A stretch of 16,338 nt of DNA from Rhodospirillaceae bacterium (GTDB lineage: Bacteria > Pseudomonadota > Alphaproteobacteria > UBA828). The stretch covers positions 1 to 16,338 of the forward strand of contig JAPPKP010000038.1 of the NCBI GenBank assembly GCA_028819955.1, written 5' to 3'. This document shows positions 15,308 through 16,338 of the stretch, in pieces; position 1 is the first letter of the stretch; every line of letters begins with the position of its first letter. Both the position numbers and the translations under genes were made by a program. The notes beneath the pieces were generated by a model, which made no database searches, had not been told where the DNA came from, and saw nothing but the letters and a program-made list of their open reading frames with translations.

Positions 15308-16138
15308 GTGCCGGGCATGGACCGTCGAGCGCTGCTTGAGAAGTTTCACGGCATGGTCGCCCGCCGCGAACCGATCATCGGCGGCGGCGCGGGCACCGGG
15401 CTCTCTGCCAAGTGCGAGGAGGCCGGCGGCATCGACCTCATCGTGATCTACAACTCCGGCCGCTACCGCATGGCGGGCCGGGGCTCGCTCGCGGGCCTGC
15501 TGGCCTACGGCAACGCCAACGAGATCGTGAAGGAGATGGCGCACGAGGTGATTCCGGTGGTGCGGCAGACGCCGGTGCTCGCCGGAGTCAACGGCACCGA
15601 CCCCTTCATGGTGCTCGACCGCTTCCTGGACGAGTTGAAGGCGCTGGGCTTCTCGGGCGTGCAGAACTTCCCGACCGTCGGCCTCATCGACGGCGTGTTC
15701 CGGGCGAATCTGGAAGAGACCGGCATGGGCTTCGGCCTGGAGGTCGAGATGATCCGGGCGGCGCACGAAGCCGATCTTCTCACCACGCCCTATGTCTTCT
15801 CGGAAGACGACGCGGTGGCCATGGCGAACGCCGGCGCCGACATCATCGTCTGCCACATGGGGCTCACCACCAGCGGCACCATCGGCGCCCAGACCGCGAA
15901 GTCTTTGGAAGAGTGCGCGACGTTGATCGACGCGTGGGCGCTCGCGGCCAGGGCCGTGAGCGAGGACGTCATCGTGCTCTGCCACGGCGGGCCCATCGCC
16001 TCGCCCGAGGACGCCACGTTTGTGCTGCAGAACGCCGCGCATGTGCACGGCTTCTACGGGGCGAGCAGCATGGAGCGTCTGCCCACCGAGGTCGCCATGA
16101 CCGCGCAAACCAAGGCCTTCAAGGAGATCAGTTTCTGA
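15308..16138 (+). CDS. PEP hydrolase-like TIM-barrel protein (Tm-1 C-terminal type)
   Basis: This 276-aa protein of the PEP_hydrolase/TIM-barrel family (PF09370 type) shows [85 protein letters not shown] and [13 protein letters not shown]. The fold is related to PEP mutase/isocitrate lyase-like barrels. The enzyme reaction is not firmly known despite the 'PEP hydrolase' name. The start is GTG at 15308, because GAGGAG (15295-15300) lies 7 nt before it. The ATG at 15317 would be 16 nt away. It follows the UPF0261 gene by 22 bp, and the two families are fused in plant Tm-1. It converges on the LivF-like gene with only 12 bp between the stops. Confidence 0.88.
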   Translation: MPGMDRRALLEKFHGMVARREPIIGGGAGTGLSAKCEEAGGIDLIVIYNSGRYRMAGRGSLAGLLAYGNANEIVKEMAHEVIPVVRQTPVLAGVNGTDPFMVLDRFLDELKALGFSGVQNFPTVGLIDGVFRANLEETGMGFGLEVEMIRAAHEADLLTTPYVFSEDDAVAMANAGADIIVCHMGLTTSGTIGAQTAKSLEECATLIDAWALAARAVSEDVIVLCHGGPIASPEDATFVLQNAAHVHGFYGASSMERLPTEVAMTAQTKAFKEISF

Positions 16139-16153
16139 GGCGCGGCGCCTTCA
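16136..16153. terminator. Palindrome across two convergent stop codons
   Basis: AGGCGC-G-GCGCCT (16138-16150) is a perfect inverted repeat. It extends from one TGA stop (16136-16138, plus) to the complementary stop of the minus gene (16151-16153). A stem could form from either strand, so a bidirectional terminator is conceivable. The loop would have to open from the stem and no T-tract follows, so it is weak. Confidence 0.25.
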
Positions 16154-16338
16154 GACCCCCAGGTACCGGTCCGTGAGTGCCGGCGTGAGGTCGGCGCTCG
16201 CGCCGGACCAGCAGGTCGCGCCCTTCTCCAGGATGACGCAGCGCTCCGCCACGGCCGTTAGCTCCTTGAGTGACTTGTCGACCACGAGGATGGAGAGGCC
16301 GGCTTCCTTGAGCGTCGCGATCACCGACCAGATTTCCC
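16151..16338 (-). CDS. ABC transporter ATP-binding protein, LivF-like (C-terminal fragment)
   Basis: The minus strand from 16336 reads 61 residues to a TGA at 16151, containing IATLKEAGLSILVVDKSLKE, then VAERCVILEKGA, and ending DRYLGV. This is the C-terminal end of a branched-chain-amino-acid-type (LivF) ATPase. The VVDKSL stretch is the post-Walker-B 'EQN/DKN' region containing the usual helix, and the YLGV end is typical of LivF relatives. The rest lies beyond the window, so the Walker motifs are not seen. It probably ends an operon for a hydrophobic amino acid or amide importer. It is convergent with the PEP-hydrolase-like gene, so it is not part of that operon. Confidence 0.8.
   Translation of the reverse strand, partial: EIWSVIATLKEAGLSILVVDKSLKELTAVAERCVILEKGATCWSGASADLTPALTDRYLGV

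Overview
The window is GC-rich DNA with tightly packed, mostly short-gapped genes, Shine-Dalgarno sequences of the GGAG type and proteobacterial gene families. These include a WbpE-like aminotransferase, PuuE allantoinase, a Zur-type zinc box, an omega-amino acid:pyruvate aminotransferase, and separate UPF0261 and PEP-hydrolase-like genes. It most resembles the chromosome of an alphaproteobacterium (Rhodospirillales-like in flavour). This is an inference from protein character and base composition, not from a marker gene. No rRNA, tRNA or CRISPR array was seen.

Left part (1-5111). The first ~97 bases hold two copies of a TACCYATG...CGGT motif that look like the end of an insertion sequence. 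A PEP mutase fused to a nucleotidyltransferase follows on the minus strand (phosphonate biosynthesis and CMP activation). Diverging from it are a WbpE-like sugar aminotransferase and an MFS transporter, which together suggest surface-glycan or phosphonate decoration. A bacterial GOLPH3/GPP34 homologue comes next.

Middle (5112-9205). A likely zinc-regulated outer-membrane beta-barrel protein has two long His/Asp-rich loops. Its promoter overlaps two abutting Zur-like 13-bp boxes. An NmrA-type NAD(P)-binding protein and a PuuE-type allantoinase form a short operon. A gene-free stretch follows, containing an unusual hierarchical repeat: 39-bp super-units, each made of four ~10-bp sub-units that carry GGG on the minus strand.

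Right part (9206-16338). A minus-strand operon runs tetR, then a secreted redoxin / cytochrome c / PHM-like copper monooxygenase fusion, then an ABC transmembrane domain without an ATPase. tetR appears leaderless, and its promoter lies inside a three-half-site palindromic operator. Diverging from that operator is a class III omega-aminotransferase, followed by a UPF0261 (Tm-1 N-terminal type) gene and a TIM-barrel PEP-hydrolase-family gene. These last two families correspond to the two halves of the tomato Tm-1 protein. The window ends in the C-terminus of a LivF-like ABC ATPase on the minus strand.

Best candidates for something under-described are the TetR-controlled divergent unit around 12601-12628 (heme/copper oxidoreductase fusion plus ATPase-less ABC membrane domain on one side, aminotransferase plus split Tm-1 pair on the other), the Zur-controlled His-rich barrel, and the 39-bp phased repeat.
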